From Pelodera strongyloides (Eukaryota > Nematoda > Chromadorea > Rhabditida > Rhabditidae): a stretch of DNA of 64,000 nucleotides. The notes below the pieces were generated by a model. The model made no database searches, was not told the DNA's origin, and worked only from the letters and a program-made list of their open reading frames with translations. The stretch spans positions 186,001-250,000 of the forward strand of contig JAANDG010000080.1 in NCBI GenBank assembly GCA_036852015.1, given 5' to 3'. Made by a program: the position numbers and the translations under genes. Below are positions 36,760-47,339 of the stretch, piece after piece. Every line of letters starts with the position of its first letter. Within the stretch, counting starts at the first letter, position 1.

Positions 36760-39700
36760 TGGGGGCCGAACCGACTGACTTACCATCACAGGATACTCAC
36801 CGTGCCGAATTGGAATTCGAAAATACCGAGCCAACCATAAAAGACACTGTTGCAGATATGAGTCCGACTAATAAGGCCAGCGCTGAGAAGAAGTCGAGAA
36901 ACGCGGAGGGAGATATCAGAGAGGAGCTGAACCTTCATGTGCACAAAGTAAGTGATGAATTGGGTGCTCTAATTGGAAAGATTGAGGAAGCTGTAGAAAG
37001 ATCGAATAATCGTTTGAACTCGCAAGAACTAACGGAGGAAGTTAAGGCGTTAGTAAGTAGCGAATGGCAGGAAGTGTTAACTAATGTGAGGCAGGCAGTA
37101 GAGCAAACTCACAGCGGTAAACCGGTCATGAACGAAATACTACAGTCTGTTCTTGGTTGCGAAGAACATGAGATCGTGACAGTGACTCAAAATATGAGGG
37201 AAGACTTGAGTATGTTGGACAGAGTGCTAGAAACCAATGACCAATTATCTTTACAGCTGGAGAAGTTGTCGAGCAGGAACAAGACTCTCGAGAGCGATGT
37301 CGCCGACCTCAAGGAGGAAATGCAGAGGGTCGAATATCTCTCCACCCGTAACGATGCACTGGAAGATAAAGTGGCTCAGTTGGAGGACGAAAACAGGAAA
37401 CTCGCAGAAGCACTGAAAAGACATGAAGGTGAGAGAAACTCCCACACCAGTCGTAGAGAAAACGTTAAAGTAGCGCCACATAATGCTGAAGTTTTCCAAA
37501 CCCCATGTGTCAGCTCGAGATTACTGAGATTACAGAGGGCGGAGGAGATGTCCAGGCGCCTACACGACGAATTGCTCCCGCGTGCACCGAACCGACAGAA
37601 TGGCCAGTCCTTCAAGTACCAACAGGAGTCCGGTGGTGAGTATTCAGTGGATGATAGTCAGAAATCAATAGGGAGTGTAGTCGGTAATAATTACAAGTCT
37701 AATAACGGTAATGCAAACAATGAACGACAAAAGAGAGTAGTGTTTGAGCAAGGTGTTACGGAGACGGGAACGCCTAGGAGACCGCGACCCGGTCCCACTC
37801 GAGGACAATCTGAAATGACAGGGGTTCCCTCATACTCTTGCGAGGGCCCCTCACAATTTGAAAAGACAGGGGTTCACTCATACTCTTACGAGTACCCCTC
37901 GTTTTCTAACGATGAGCATTACACAACTGGTAACCGCTATAGGGACCAGTTTTTGTCAGATAATTCGGAGCAAACGAACTTGTGGGAAGATAGGTTTATG
38001 TTTATGCAAGCAAGCCAATCAGAAGCGATGACGAAAATGGCCGCTGGACTAGCCGCTATGGCGGTCCCGGAACCACGAATTTGCAGCACAGACGACGAGC
38101 GGGAATTACGAGCGTTTCAGTCCCAGTTTTCTTTGAAATATGGTATGCTGTCAGATGATCAACAAAAGGCAGCGCTATCTACGAAACTGACAGGGCGGGC
38201 CTTAGAAATATACAAGGCACTACCGAGTGCGGACCTGGCAGGAGCCATTGAAGAGGTATTCGATGCGATGGCCAGGACGATGATAGGCAGATCAGCCGCA
38301 TCCGCAGCTGCAGCGTTCTTGGATCTCAGTCACTTTCGGAAAGAAGCTGGTGAATCCTACGCAAACATGTGTGCGCGACTGGAAAGGATGACCACGCAGG
38401 CGCATCCCACGTTACCAGCAGTGCATCTGCAGTCTGTACGGTGTAAGCATTTGTTGGAGGTGGTGTCACAATGGAGTGAATTCCCAACCCTCGTGAAACT
38501 ATGCAACGGAACACAATACGATACTCTGAAGCGAGAGATAATCGAGCGCACCCAGATGAGGGAGCATCTGAGAAAATCCAATCAGAACAGAGTCGGGCCG
38601 CAGAATAAGCCTACAGCGAAGGACGTGGAAGTTCGGAATCACACGACACGGCAATCACCCACGATGAACACAGGAGTCGCACCAAAGTGTTCGAAGTGTT
38701 TCAGAATCGGGCACACAGCGGAAAGATGTCGCGCGGGCCCCAGAAGGCCACCAACCGCCACGAGCAGCAATGCGGCGCAGGTATCGGAGAACAAAGATCC
38801 ACGGCGAGGAGTGTTGAGAAAGTTCCTGGAAACGGATGCAATTCAAGTGTGTTCATTGACACAAGAAGACGCAGAGGGGTACATTGGCAAGCGCACCGAG
38901 CTAACCACCAACGTTGCCGGCGTTACGATGGATGCATTAGTGGATAGCGGATCGCAAGTAAGCATCATCACCACGGGAGCGATAAAGAAATTGCATCGGG
39001 AAGGCGCAGAGTTGGAAGACACGTGCAAGTGGTACGAACTAGCAGATACGGAATTACCACAAATCCTTACTGCTTCGCGACAGCCAATGAAATTCGAAGG
39101 CAGAGCCGAAATCCCAGTATCCCTTGACTCCCAAGAGACTTATGGAAAGTTCTTAGTCTTGAAGCAGAGTGAACCAATGATACTGCTCGGCACAAATATA
39201 TTTCCAGAATTGAACCTGGAGTTACGACAAAGAGAGTCGAACGGAAAGTCGATCGACGCCACAGTCGCTCTACGGACGCATGTGCCACCGAGAAGCACGA
39301 TCACGGTACCGGTGAAGACACCACAGAATGTGAAGAAACAGGAGGCGACACTGATCAGCGCACACGTGGGAATCGCGAACTCCATTTGTGAAGTTCAAGA
39401 CTCATCAGTGGCATGGGTGACGCTACACAACAACAGCGACACACCAAGCGTCCTTCACGAAGGTGAACACATCGGAAGTTGGGACACTGAAGGTGTATAT
39501 TCCGTCGACCTGGACCAGGCGCTGAGAATGTGGACAGCGACACCAGGAGCGACAGCAATGTGTGCAGCGATATCGCCGGACAGGTCCGGGACCCTCAAGG
39601 AAGTGCTGGAAGAATGCTCCGACCAGACCCTCCCGGAAGCACTGGCGCAGATCGTGGAAGAATTTCAGGACGTGTTTGCCCTGAAAGACGAAGAACTTGG

Positions 39701-42404
39701 ACGAACGGATCTCGTAGAACACACTATCATCACGAACGATAACACTCCGATCAGACAAAAACAACGACCGATCCCCGTTGGACTTCGCCCACAGGTGAAG
39801 GAAATGCTTGACGAGATGGAAAAGAACGGAGTTATCGCACAAAGCAATTCGCCATGGGCGTCACCGGTTGTACTTCAACGTAAAAAGGATGGAAACATCA
39901 GGATCTGTATCGATTATCGCAGGCTGAACCAAATCTGTGTCCAGGACGCGCATCCGTTGCCTAGCATCGACCTTCAAATCCAGAGCCTGGGTGACGCAAA
40001 AATCTTCTCCACATTGGACTTAGTGGCTGGATATTGGCAAATTCCGCTCTCGGAAGAATCGCAAGAAAAATCGGCTTTTGTGGTCCTCGATAAACTGTAC
40101 GAATTCCACGTTTTGCCATTCGGGTTGGCCACGTCACCGGCTTGTTTTCAACGATTGATGGGCACCATTCTTGGAGATATGATTGGTGAACACGTATATG
40201 TATACTTGGACGATATATTGGTAGCTACGAGGAACGAAGAAGAACACATCCGTATACTGAAAGAGGTGTTTCGTCGCTTCAGGAGACATGGTCTCCGATT
40301 CAAAGCCAAAAAGTGTGCCCTTATGGTTTCGGAATTGTCGTATTTGGGGCACAAATTGACGCGGGACGGGCTTCAACCGGAAGGCGACAAGGTGCAGGCA
40401 ATCCAGAACTACCCGAAGCTGCAGTCGCGAGAGGAGGTTATGTCGTTCCTGGGACTCTGCGGGTATTACAGAAAATTCGTGGCTGGCTATGCGGCAATTG
40501 CATCCCCGTTACATGCACTCACCAGCAAGAACCAGCAATGGGAATGGACGCAAAGTTCGCAAGAGGCGTTCGACGAGCTGAAAAAGAGACTAACCACGAC
40601 ACCGGTCCTTACGCAGCCCAGATTCGATCTCGCGAGGTCAGGGGAACGACCATTTATAATATACACCGATGCGTCGGGAAAAGGGCTCGGAGCAGTCCTC
40701 ACACAGAAGGACGAGTGGGGTAACCTGAAGCCAATATATTTCGCATCCAAGGGTCTATCTAAGGCAGAAAAGAACTATCATGTTACAGATGCGGAAGCAT
40801 TAGCAGTAGTGTTCGCCCTGCGTAAATTTCGCCAGTTCGTGTACGGATTCCCAATCATCGTACGGACGGACCATCAGCCACTCACGAGCTTGTTCACAAG
40901 ATCGAATGTGTCACACAGAGTATTACGATGGGCGCTCGAGGTGCAGGACTTTAATGTAAAAATCGAGTATATAAAAGGGAAGGTTAACTTGGTGGCGGAC
41001 GCCTTAAGTAGGGGCGGTGCCGTACCTGACGACAAAGACATCCCGTTGGAAACCTCTCATGTCATTTGCACCTTGCAAACGGAGACGACTTGGCTGACGG
41101 AACTCCAGGAAGAAGAACCGTTCCGCTCGATAATGACACACCTGCGAGCAAACAACAGCACGGTAGAAATACGCGTGCCTGGGAGACCGAAACCACTCCG
41201 GATCGCCGACTTCGTGATCGACGAGAACCACTTGTGCATCTTGGAGGAGAACGGAGAAGCAAGAAAGGTAGTGCCCAAAGCGAGAAGGCGCCCTCTAGTG
41301 GAGCAACTGCACCGGGGTGTTCGAGCCGGACACTTCTCAGCGGGCAAAATCATTCGACTACTGCAGAAAGAGTTCTACTGGCCGACACTACGCCTAGATG
41401 TGGAAAAGTGGCTCAGAGAATGTCAAACTTGCGTAACAGCGAACTCCAGACCAACTCTGACCCCACCGCTACAACCAGTAGTAACCGATAGACCGTTCCA
41501 ACTAGTCGAAATAGACTTGATCGACATGGGACGCACGTCAGATGGGAATAGATATTGTTTGAGTATCCTCGACCATTTCACTAAATTCGCGACGGCGTTA
41601 CCGCTAGCATCGAAGGAAGCAGAAGTGGTAGCGAGGGCACTGGTTTCATGGATGACTAACACAGGGCATATCCCAGAGCGAGTACATTCCGATCAGGGTC
41701 GAGAATTCGACAATGCTGTACTGCAGCATGCCGAGAGGCTACTGGGAACCACGCACAGTTGGACCAAAGGATACGATTCGCGCGGGAACGGAGGAGTCGA
41801 ACGACTTAACCGCACTTTGGAGCTTATCCTGAAGAAAACAGTCCAGAACCCGGTCGAATGGGACAAGAAGCTGTCCTTCGCAGTCTTGGCCTACAACAGT
41901 GTGCCACACAACACTACCCAGGAGTCACCTTATTTCCTACTATATGGACGAGACCCTCGGTTCGTCTGGGAAGGCCTGCCCCAAACAGAGCAGGGAGTGC
42001 ATCGAATCGATGTCGGAGAGTATAGAACGGAGCTAGTTGCGAACCTACAGATGGCCTGGGAAGCAGCGCACAAGGAGATGAAGAAAATGTCTGTGGCAAT
42101 GAAGAAAAACTACGACGACAGAAAAGCGGTGGACCCATCACGATTGCCGAAAGTTGGAGATCGAGTGCTACTCAGAGTGCCTGCCGAGAAGATGAACAGC
42201 AAGCATCCGAAGTTGACCAACGAATGGAGGGGGCCATTCCGAGTAAAAGGAACAACGGAAAGCTCCGCGCATATCGGGAACATATTCGAAGCCAGTGAAG
42301 AACTCACAGTACCAATGGACGCACTGAAACTAGTACCCGTTGAGATGCCAGACACACCTTGCCAAACAAAACATCGAAGGGGGCGGAAAGGGAAATGCAA
42401 CTAA
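36693..42404 (+). CDS. Gypsy-2 Gag-Pol polyprotein (1,903 aa)
   Basis: Single frame, no frameshift between gag and pol. Residues 1-430 are charged with coiled-coil stretches, followed by a gag core at about 450-620. The CCHC knuckle has C666, C669, H674, C679. Aspartic protease D-S-G at 751-753. Reverse transcriptase has YLDD at 1171-1174. RNase H starts near D1326 (YTDASGKGLGAVL), and TDHQPL is present. Integrase has an H2C2 finger at about 1539-1580 and a DD35E triad D1608, D1667, E1703. Domain order PR-RT-RH-IN is Ty3/gypsy (Metaviridae-like, resembling nematode Cer1-type elements). The ATG lies within the LTR; a later Met could be used, as the first 50 residues show no domain. All catalytic residues checked are present. 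Confidence 0.92.
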   Translation: MFWNRALHTPVKSITDSFTSRYLGAEPTDLPSQDTHRAELEFENTEPTIKDTVADMSPTNKASAEKKSRNAEGDIREELNLHVHKVSDELGALIGKIEEAVERSNNRLNSQELTEEVKALVSSEWQEVLTNVRQAVEQTHSGKPVMNEILQSVLGCEEHEIVTVTQNMREDLSMLDRVLETNDQLSLQLEKLSSRNKTLESDVADLKEEMQRVEYLSTRNDALEDKVAQLEDENRKLAEALKRHEGERNSHTSRRENVKVAPHNAEVFQTPCVSSRLLRLQRAEEMSRRLHDELLPRAPNRQNGQSFKYQQESGGEYSVDDSQKSIGSVVGNNYKSNNGNANNERQKRVVFEQGVTETGTPRRPRPGPTRGQSEMTGVPSYSCEGPSQFEKTGVHSYSYEYPSFSNDEHYTTGNRYRDQFLSDNSEQTNLWEDRFMFMQASQSEAMTKMAAGLAAMAVPEPRICSTDDERELRAFQSQFSLKYGMLSDDQQKAALSTKLTGRALEIYKALPSADLAGAIEEVFDAMARTMIGRSAASAAAAFLDLSHFRKEAGESYANMCARLERMTTQAHPTLPAVHLQSVRCKHLLEVVSQWSEFPTLVKLCNGTQYDTLKREIIERTQMREHLRKSNQNRVGPQNKPTAKDVEVRNHTTRQSPTMNTGVAPKCSKCFRIGHTAERCRAGPRRPPTATSSNAAQVSENKDPRRGVLRKFLETDAIQVCSLTQEDAEGYIGKRTELTTNVAGVTMDALVDSGSQVSIITTGAIKKLHREGAELEDTCKWYELADTELPQILTASRQPMKFEGRAEIPVSLDSQETYGKFLVLKQSEPMILLGTNIFPELNLELRQRESNGKSIDATVALRTHVPPRSTITVPVKTPQNVKKQEATLISAHVGIANSICEVQDSSVAWVTLHNNSDTPSVLHEGEHIGSWDTEGVYSVDLDQALRMWTATPGATAMCAAISPDRSGTLKEVLEECSDQTLPEALAQIVEEFQDVFALKDEELGRTDLVEHTIITNDNTPIRQKQRPIPVGLRPQVKEMLDEMEKNGVIAQSNSPWASPVVLQRKKDGNIRICIDYRRLNQICVQDAHPLPSIDLQIQSLGDAKIFSTLDLVAGYWQIPLSEESQEKSAFVVLDKLYEFHVLPFGLATSPACFQRLMGTILGDMIGEHVYVYLDDILVATRNEEEHIRILKEVFRRFRRHGLRFKAKKCALMVSELSYLGHKLTRDGLQPEGDKVQAIQNYPKLQSREEVMSFLGLCGYYRKFVAGYAAIASPLHALTSKNQQWEWTQSSQEAFDELKKRLTTTPVLTQPRFDLARSGERPFIIYTDASGKGLGAVLTQKDEWGNLKPIYFASKGLSKAEKNYHVTDAEALAVVFALRKFRQFVYGFPIIVRTDHQPLTSLFTRSNVSHRVLRWALEVQDFNVKIEYIKGKVNLVADALSRGGAVPDDKDIPLETSHVICTLQTETTWLTELQEEEPFRSIMTHLRANNSTVEIRVPGRPKPLRIADFVIDENHLCILEENGEARKVVPKARRRPLVEQLHRGVRAGHFSAGKIIRLLQKEFYWPTLRLDVEKWLRECQTCVTANSRPTLTPPLQPVVTDRPFQLVEIDLIDMGRTSDGNRYCLSILDHFTKFATALPLASKEAEVVARALVSWMTNTGHIPERVHSDQGREFDNAVLQHAERLLGTTHSWTKGYDSRGNGGVERLNRTLELILKKTVQNPVEWDKKLSFAVLAYNSVPHNTTQESPYFLLYGRDPRFVWEGLPQTEQGVHRIDVGEYRTELVANLQMAWEAAHKEMKKMSVAMKKNYDDRKAVDPSRLPKVGDRVLLRVPAEKMNSKHPKLTNEWRGPFRVKGTTESSAHIGNIFEASEELTVPMDALKLVPVEMPDTPCQTKHRRGRKGKCN

Positions 42405-42475
42405 AGAACATGGACAATGACTTATGTGTGTACATAGCCTATATATAAATGTTTAATTTCTATTATCTATTTTAG

Positions 42476-43073
42476 GGACGCCCACTCCAAGGTACTGACT
42501 GTCGACGCCGGGTGCCCATTGGACCCTATCGCGGTCTGTACCGTCCCCCAGTGCAGCATCCCAAAACTCGAGGCCCACGCTTCGCTTCTCGGAGCCGTCC
42601 ACTACTTCGCAGCCCGACTTAAAACCCAAGATGGTGGAGAGGCGTTTTCTAATTGCATCAAACGGGTCAATGTTCCATTGCCTATTACCGAGGATCATAT
42701 GGGCAATGCTATCGCTATTATGTGTTATTGTAACCATTTCTCTCGTTACCTCCAGTATCTTTTCTCCTTGTCTCTGTCCAACCCGTCTTTCACCATCAAT
42801 CTCCCAGCTCTTCGTTTTCATCCTAACTTTAATACTGTGTTCACTACAATCATTTCTAAGTGGGCTAAAAATCTATCTCTCCCACAGCCAACCAACGTGC
42901 CGCTTCGGGTATCCGCCGAGGACGCTGCTGATTTCCTTAGGTGGAAAGAGGCACAGGGTAAAGCAGATAGTCATCATAATAACGACGCTGCTCCCAGCCA
43001 CCCCCGAGGAGAGCCTTTTCGATCGGCGCCTCGGGGTCGCTATTACTCTCGCCCGCATCCTTATCAGCACTAA
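42476..43073 (+). CDS. Extra 3' ORF of gypsy-2, function unknown
   Basis: An open frame of about 199 codons follows gag-pol and ends 50 bp before the right LTR. It has no ATG at its start; a splice acceptor (CTATTTTAG, ending 42475) stands immediately before it, so it may be read from a spliced RNA. Features seen: two CxxxxC-like Cys near the start, a stretch FSRYLQYLFSLSL, and an Arg/Ser/Pro/His-rich tail. There is no signal peptide, membrane anchor or recognised envelope motif. GTAAGT donors occur in gag at 36948 and 37053, but both would join in a frame that gives only a 48-residue basic peptide. Possibly an accessory protein; the reading frame could also be chance. Confidence 0.5.
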
Positions 43074-43122
43074 GCCGTGAGGATATGAGCCCGGGGACGG
43101 CCTCTTCTTTCAAAGGGGGGCA

Positions 43123-43790
43123 TGTTAACCCAGGGGTGGTTACCGTACTGTGGGGTGCTACCTAAATGGCATATGGGCGTGCGTCACGTGCGGTGCGCGG
43201 GTTATCGATTGGTTACGGTACACTATTTTTTAGGATTTGTTCTTACTTTCTTTTGTGTTGCTGATTTTTGTTGTTGTTGCTGTTATTCTTGGCCTCGTGC
43301 CGTTATACGCTTGTCACTACCTGTATTGTGACTTTTCTATATTGAAGTAGTCGTCGGTACTAATATTCTTGCCCAAGACTACTAATTGTTGACTCATTGA
43401 TTTGTTGTTGTTATAGTTACAAACCGGTATTATTTCATTTTGTACCAACGACTACCATCTCATTTGTTGCATTGTTATTGTTGTTGATTTGTTACCACGA
43501 GGATCATATTTCCCTCTGGTATCCATTTATTGTTGTTTGCCTGACTTGACGGCTCGTTCACAATTGTGACCCGTCACACTCTTCCCCGATTGTTGTTCCT
43601 CGAACCGTCGGTGTGAAAAGTTAGTATTACCAGGCCACTCATTGTTAACTTTGTTACAAATAGTTATTTGCCACGTTATTTGTGAAAATATTGATTATTG
43701 ATAAATATTTGTTCTAACGGAGTATGTTTTGGAATCGTGCGTTGCATACGCCAGACAAGTCAATTACCGATTCGTTTACTTCCCGTTACT
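43123..43790 (+). repeat. Gypsy-2 3' LTR (668 bp)
   Basis: Same length as the left LTR, one mismatch seen. Confidence 0.93.
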
Positions 43791-43794
43791 CCTT

Positions 43795-44123
43795 TAAATA
43801 CACCCCAAATATTTCATTTAAAAGATGTTTGTGCATGTGATTCATAAGCGAAATCCATACATACCATTAACAAAGAAATCATATTCCAGTCAAAATATAG
43901 ACAATAAAATTGTGATTGAAGAACTAATATTAAGTATTTCATAAATACTTCACAAATTGCATCACAGACAATTAGAACAAGTAATTTGCCTGCGGCAACA
44001 TACAATTAGCGCATGAAGCACATATGATTAGAAGATCAGAAATCAAACGTGTGAGTGTAATAAAACAACTATAAACATTACACTACAAACTACTAAGTCT
44101 TAGGTATAGCCTAATACCTAACA
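43795..44123 (-). repeat. BEL/Pao-like 5' LTR, part 2
   Basis: It runs from the gypsy-2 junction to CCTAACA at 44123. Its first 160 bp match 33213-33374, and the remaining part has no partner because the other LTR is truncated. No five-base target duplication is found between 29143 and 44124. Confidence 0.7.
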
Positions 44124-45148
44124 CGTACTTACTTTGTTTTCATTGTTTGTATATTGGTGGTGCTTGGTGCTTTACTGCTTTTTTCAGTAGATGCCGTTGT
44201 TGTTATTTTTCCTTTGTTTTTTTTGCTCCACATTTATATGCGACACCGCGCTTTATTGACCATAATTATTTCAGATATGACATCCTATTCAAATTTTTTG
44301 CACAATCTGTTCCAAAGACAGGGATCTAGAGGTCCCGAATGGTCCATCCGCTCTCATCTTCAAAACGGGCGAGCAGTGTAAGTTACGGTTATTATTTGGT
44401 AGTATCATTATGGCTGGTCGGACGCGACCGAGTATCGCGTTGGGAAAAGTTTGAAGAATGTTGGCTATTCAGCCATGTTATGTTCGTGATCTCTCTTTTT
44501 TTCACTTCCTGGCTGTTATTGAGCCGAAATTTTCTAGAATTCCAATTAAACTATACTTGGTTTTAAATTTGGAGATCTTGTTAGAGAATGAATGAAACCC
44601 CATCGTGAACTTTTTACCAAGTAGCAAGTCCGGAGACCAGACCCAAACATAATAGCTTTCCTCTTAAATATCCTATGTGGACCACGCTCCTAAGAATTAA
44701 TTGTTTGTTGCTCGTATTTTCTCTAGATATTGAATGAACTTGCATAACATTTCGATGCCTCCTGCACCGTCGTTGGGGCCAACTTGGTCAATAAGGTTGC
44801 ACAGGGTTCCGGGTCATCGAAGAAACAAGAGAGAGAGGCCGCAGCTGCAAAGTCGCAAAGAGTTTGCCCGATGAAGGTTATATAAGCAAAAACACCTTCC
44901 AGAGCTTAAATGTGAGTGCTTTGCGATCTAACATGTAAACATTTTGGGCTCTAATTTGGCAAATGGGCTCTAATTTGACATATCTATTCTTCTAATGGTC
45001 TTATACCAAACCTGCAAAAACTCCGCCCGAAAAGATGATTTTGAAGAAAAGTTTTTAAAAAACGACTGACGTATTATGTGGATTTTTCTGTCTTTGGTTC
45101 CGCATTTTCGTGGGCATCAAATGCACACTTTTGGGCTGGTCTTCATTA
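44124..45148. other. Spacer, one coding-like stretch
   Basis: No gene is recognised. About 44,757-44,885 reads through as a short Ala/Lys/Glu-rich peptide (KKQEREAAAAKSQ) after a TCTCTAG acceptor; its composition resembles the modular genes further right, but it is isolated. Confidence 0.3.
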
Positions 45149-45628
45149 TAGTACCAGACGGCTCACGCCGCCTGAGGCGACTTACGTGGAAATATGGTTG
45201 GTTTAGCATGGGTATACTTATATACAAAGCTTCAAACGTATCATAAGAAATTCACATAATAGGAAACAATTGCATATGCATACTTCTATAGCTGCGACAC
45301 TATTTTTATACCCGAACATGAAAATTTGCATTTCTTAACGCACATCGGTATGCAAATTAGGCTACAGTTACTCTTTTATATAATAAGACCAGACGGCTCG
45401 CGCCGCCTGAGGCGACTTGCATGGAAATATTATTGGCTTAGCAGGGTCATACTTATATACAAAGCATCAAGCGTATCATAAGAAATTCACATAATAGGAA
45501 GCAATTGCATATGCATACTTCGATATTGAGCTGCGAAACTCTTTTTATACCCGAACAGGAAATTTGCATTTCGTAACGCACATCGGTATGCAAATTAGGC
45601 TACAGTTACTCTTTTATATAATAAGAAA
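45149..45628. repeat. Tandem duplication of about 235 bp
   Basis: Two head-to-tail copies start CAGACGGCTC-CGCCGCCTGAGGCG (near 45,152 and 45,388) and end CTCTTTTATATAATAAGA. They are non-coding. Confidence 0.8.
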
Positions 45629-45715
45629 GATATCAGGTCTCGGTAGGCTCTGATACTATGCTCGACTCGCATCTTTATATTACACTTTTCGTATGCTAAT
45701 TACATAGGAAATGGA

Positions 45716-45966
45716 AAACACCAAAAAAACACGGAACATGATCATTGAAAAACCCGCTCATGGTCCGTGTTTTTTTTTCGAACAGAATCGACGATTTTCT
45801 TATGTATTATTCAGCAGATTTTAGTAAAAACCCGTGTTTTTTTTGGTGCAGACACCAAATAACACGGAACTTGGTCGAAAAAAACACGGATCATCAGTGA
45901 TCGGTGTTTTTAGGAGCATGTTCGGGTTTTTCGTTGTGTTTTTTTTACAAAACCCGTGTTTTTTTT

Positions 45967-45999
<33 letters not shown>

Positions 46000-46010
46000 C
46001 CGTGTTTTTT
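45716..46010. repeat. AAAACACGG/CCGTGTTTT fold-back and poly-T tract
   Basis: Repeated CCGTGTTTTTT and its inverse form nested hairpins, and a run of about 35 T lies at 45,966-45,999. Low complexity; open frames here are artefacts. Confidence 0.7.
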
Positions 46011-47339
46011 TTTTCGTGTTTCCGTTTTCCTGTGTACTTTCGAACTTTCGAAATACTTTCGAAACAGACAATTCTAAGACTTGTTTACACAAATGTAAGT
46101 ATGCCCAATAGCATACGTTACAATAAGCGAACATCTTTTTACATCTAGTTCTTATTTTTGTAGGCAAAGGCACTATTCTTGCGGTCTCCCTTCCTGTCAT
46201 CGCCAAGTCTGAGACTTCCGCGTCCGACGGTATGTTTTGGTTTGGTATGAAATACACACCACCTTATTGTTGCTTTTTCATTTGTTTGTAGCAAACACTA
46301 TGATCTTTGTTTCCGAGTATTTTCCGCCAATTCTCCGAGCTCGGCCCGCGGAAAAACCAGCAAGTTTTTTAGTAGTTTCCTACTAGGTTTTTACGCGGGC
46401 GAGCTCGAGAATTGGCGGAAAACTCGGAAACACTCTCTCGTCGCGGAGGGCGCAGACAACGATACCCTCCCACAGCACGCCGCACCGCGGCAAAAAACCA
46501 CCGCCTACACAAAAAATAATAATAATAACGAATAATAACACAAAAGCAAATACTAATGTTTATTTTAATATTAAAAAACATCAACAAAAATAACATCGGC
46601 AAAATAGGAAAGAGGCGCTGATGAATGCATTTTTATGTCTATTTTAATACTATTTTAGAAGGCAAAAACAAATATAGGACTAAATAAATACGCAAGGTTC
46701 AAGATCATGCAAAAGGAATGCCTCAAAAAAACCTCTACGGGACTACATAAACTCTTATGATAACCAAATTTAAGTCATAACAGGGTTGTAAAAAATCAAT
46801 TCTTCTGTTTGACCCTTAAAAAAACACTTCTGTTTGACCTTGTGCAAATCCCGAGCTCGGCCCGCCGATTTCCCGAGCTCGGCCCGAGAACCTCAAAGTT
46901 TCCGAGCTTTTTCCGAGAATCTTCTCGGAGAATACTCGGGAAATAGGCGGAAAATCCTCGGAAAGGCCTAGTTTCTCGGAAAATGCTCGGGATTTATTAA
47001 CGGAGCAGTATGATTGTTTGGAGGCGCAGCGTTGCAGCAAGTCGAAGTGCGGGATATATGTATTCATTAGTGAGCTCAATTTATGTTTTCTGCTCACCTA
47101 GCCGTTTATATCCTTATTCGTTCACCTTGTGAAGTGTGAATACACTCGGAAACATCATCAAAATAAAATGGAAATGTTAAAATTCAATATACTTTAACTT
47201 TGTTGTAGATATGTCAGAAGGTTGAGGAGACAGTCATGAGGCAGTGTGTACGTTGGGAGACGTAATGCGCGGCGTCTGGGTGTGCCACGGGTGCGCTGTG
47301 CGGTTTAGTTGAGTTCAAGGTTTACGTTATTATTTGCAG
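46011..47339. other. Spacer with hairpin elements
   Basis: A possible exon at about 46,165-46,229 (between TTTTTGTAG and GTATGT, coding-like for ILAVSLPVIAKSETSASD) may belong to the gene cluster to the right. 46309-46431 is a fold-back with arms TTTCCGAG-CGCCAATTCTCCGAG. 46,850-46,990 is rich in CCGAGCTCGG and CTCGGAAA words from the same family. Confidence 0.4.

Larger units (their letters stand above)
36092..43790 (+). mobile_element. Ty3/gypsy element 2 (intact, recent)
   Basis: Two 668-bp LTRs (36092-36759, 43123-43790) start TGTTAACC and end CCCGTTACT; I see one mismatch between them (GTCAAG versus GACAAG near the end). The target duplication CCTT is at 36088-36091 and 43791-43794. The primer site TGGGGGCCGAACCGACTG starts at 36760 and the polypurine tract AAAGGGGGG is at 43112-43120. 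One uninterrupted gag-pol frame fills the interior, followed by a further ORF. Everything needed for retrotransposition appears present. Confidence 0.92.

Noticed and set aside
42519..42521. TTG as the start codon of the 3' ORF of gypsy-2
   Set aside because: Nuclear genes rarely start at TTG, and the frame extends upstream to a splice acceptor, so a spliced start is more plausible.
44757..44885. Possible exon of an extra modular gene
   Set aside because: Isolated, with a stop just upstream and no partner exons; kept only as a note.
45834..46148. Open frame rich in Phe
   Set aside because: Created by the poly-T tract and TTTT-rich hairpins.
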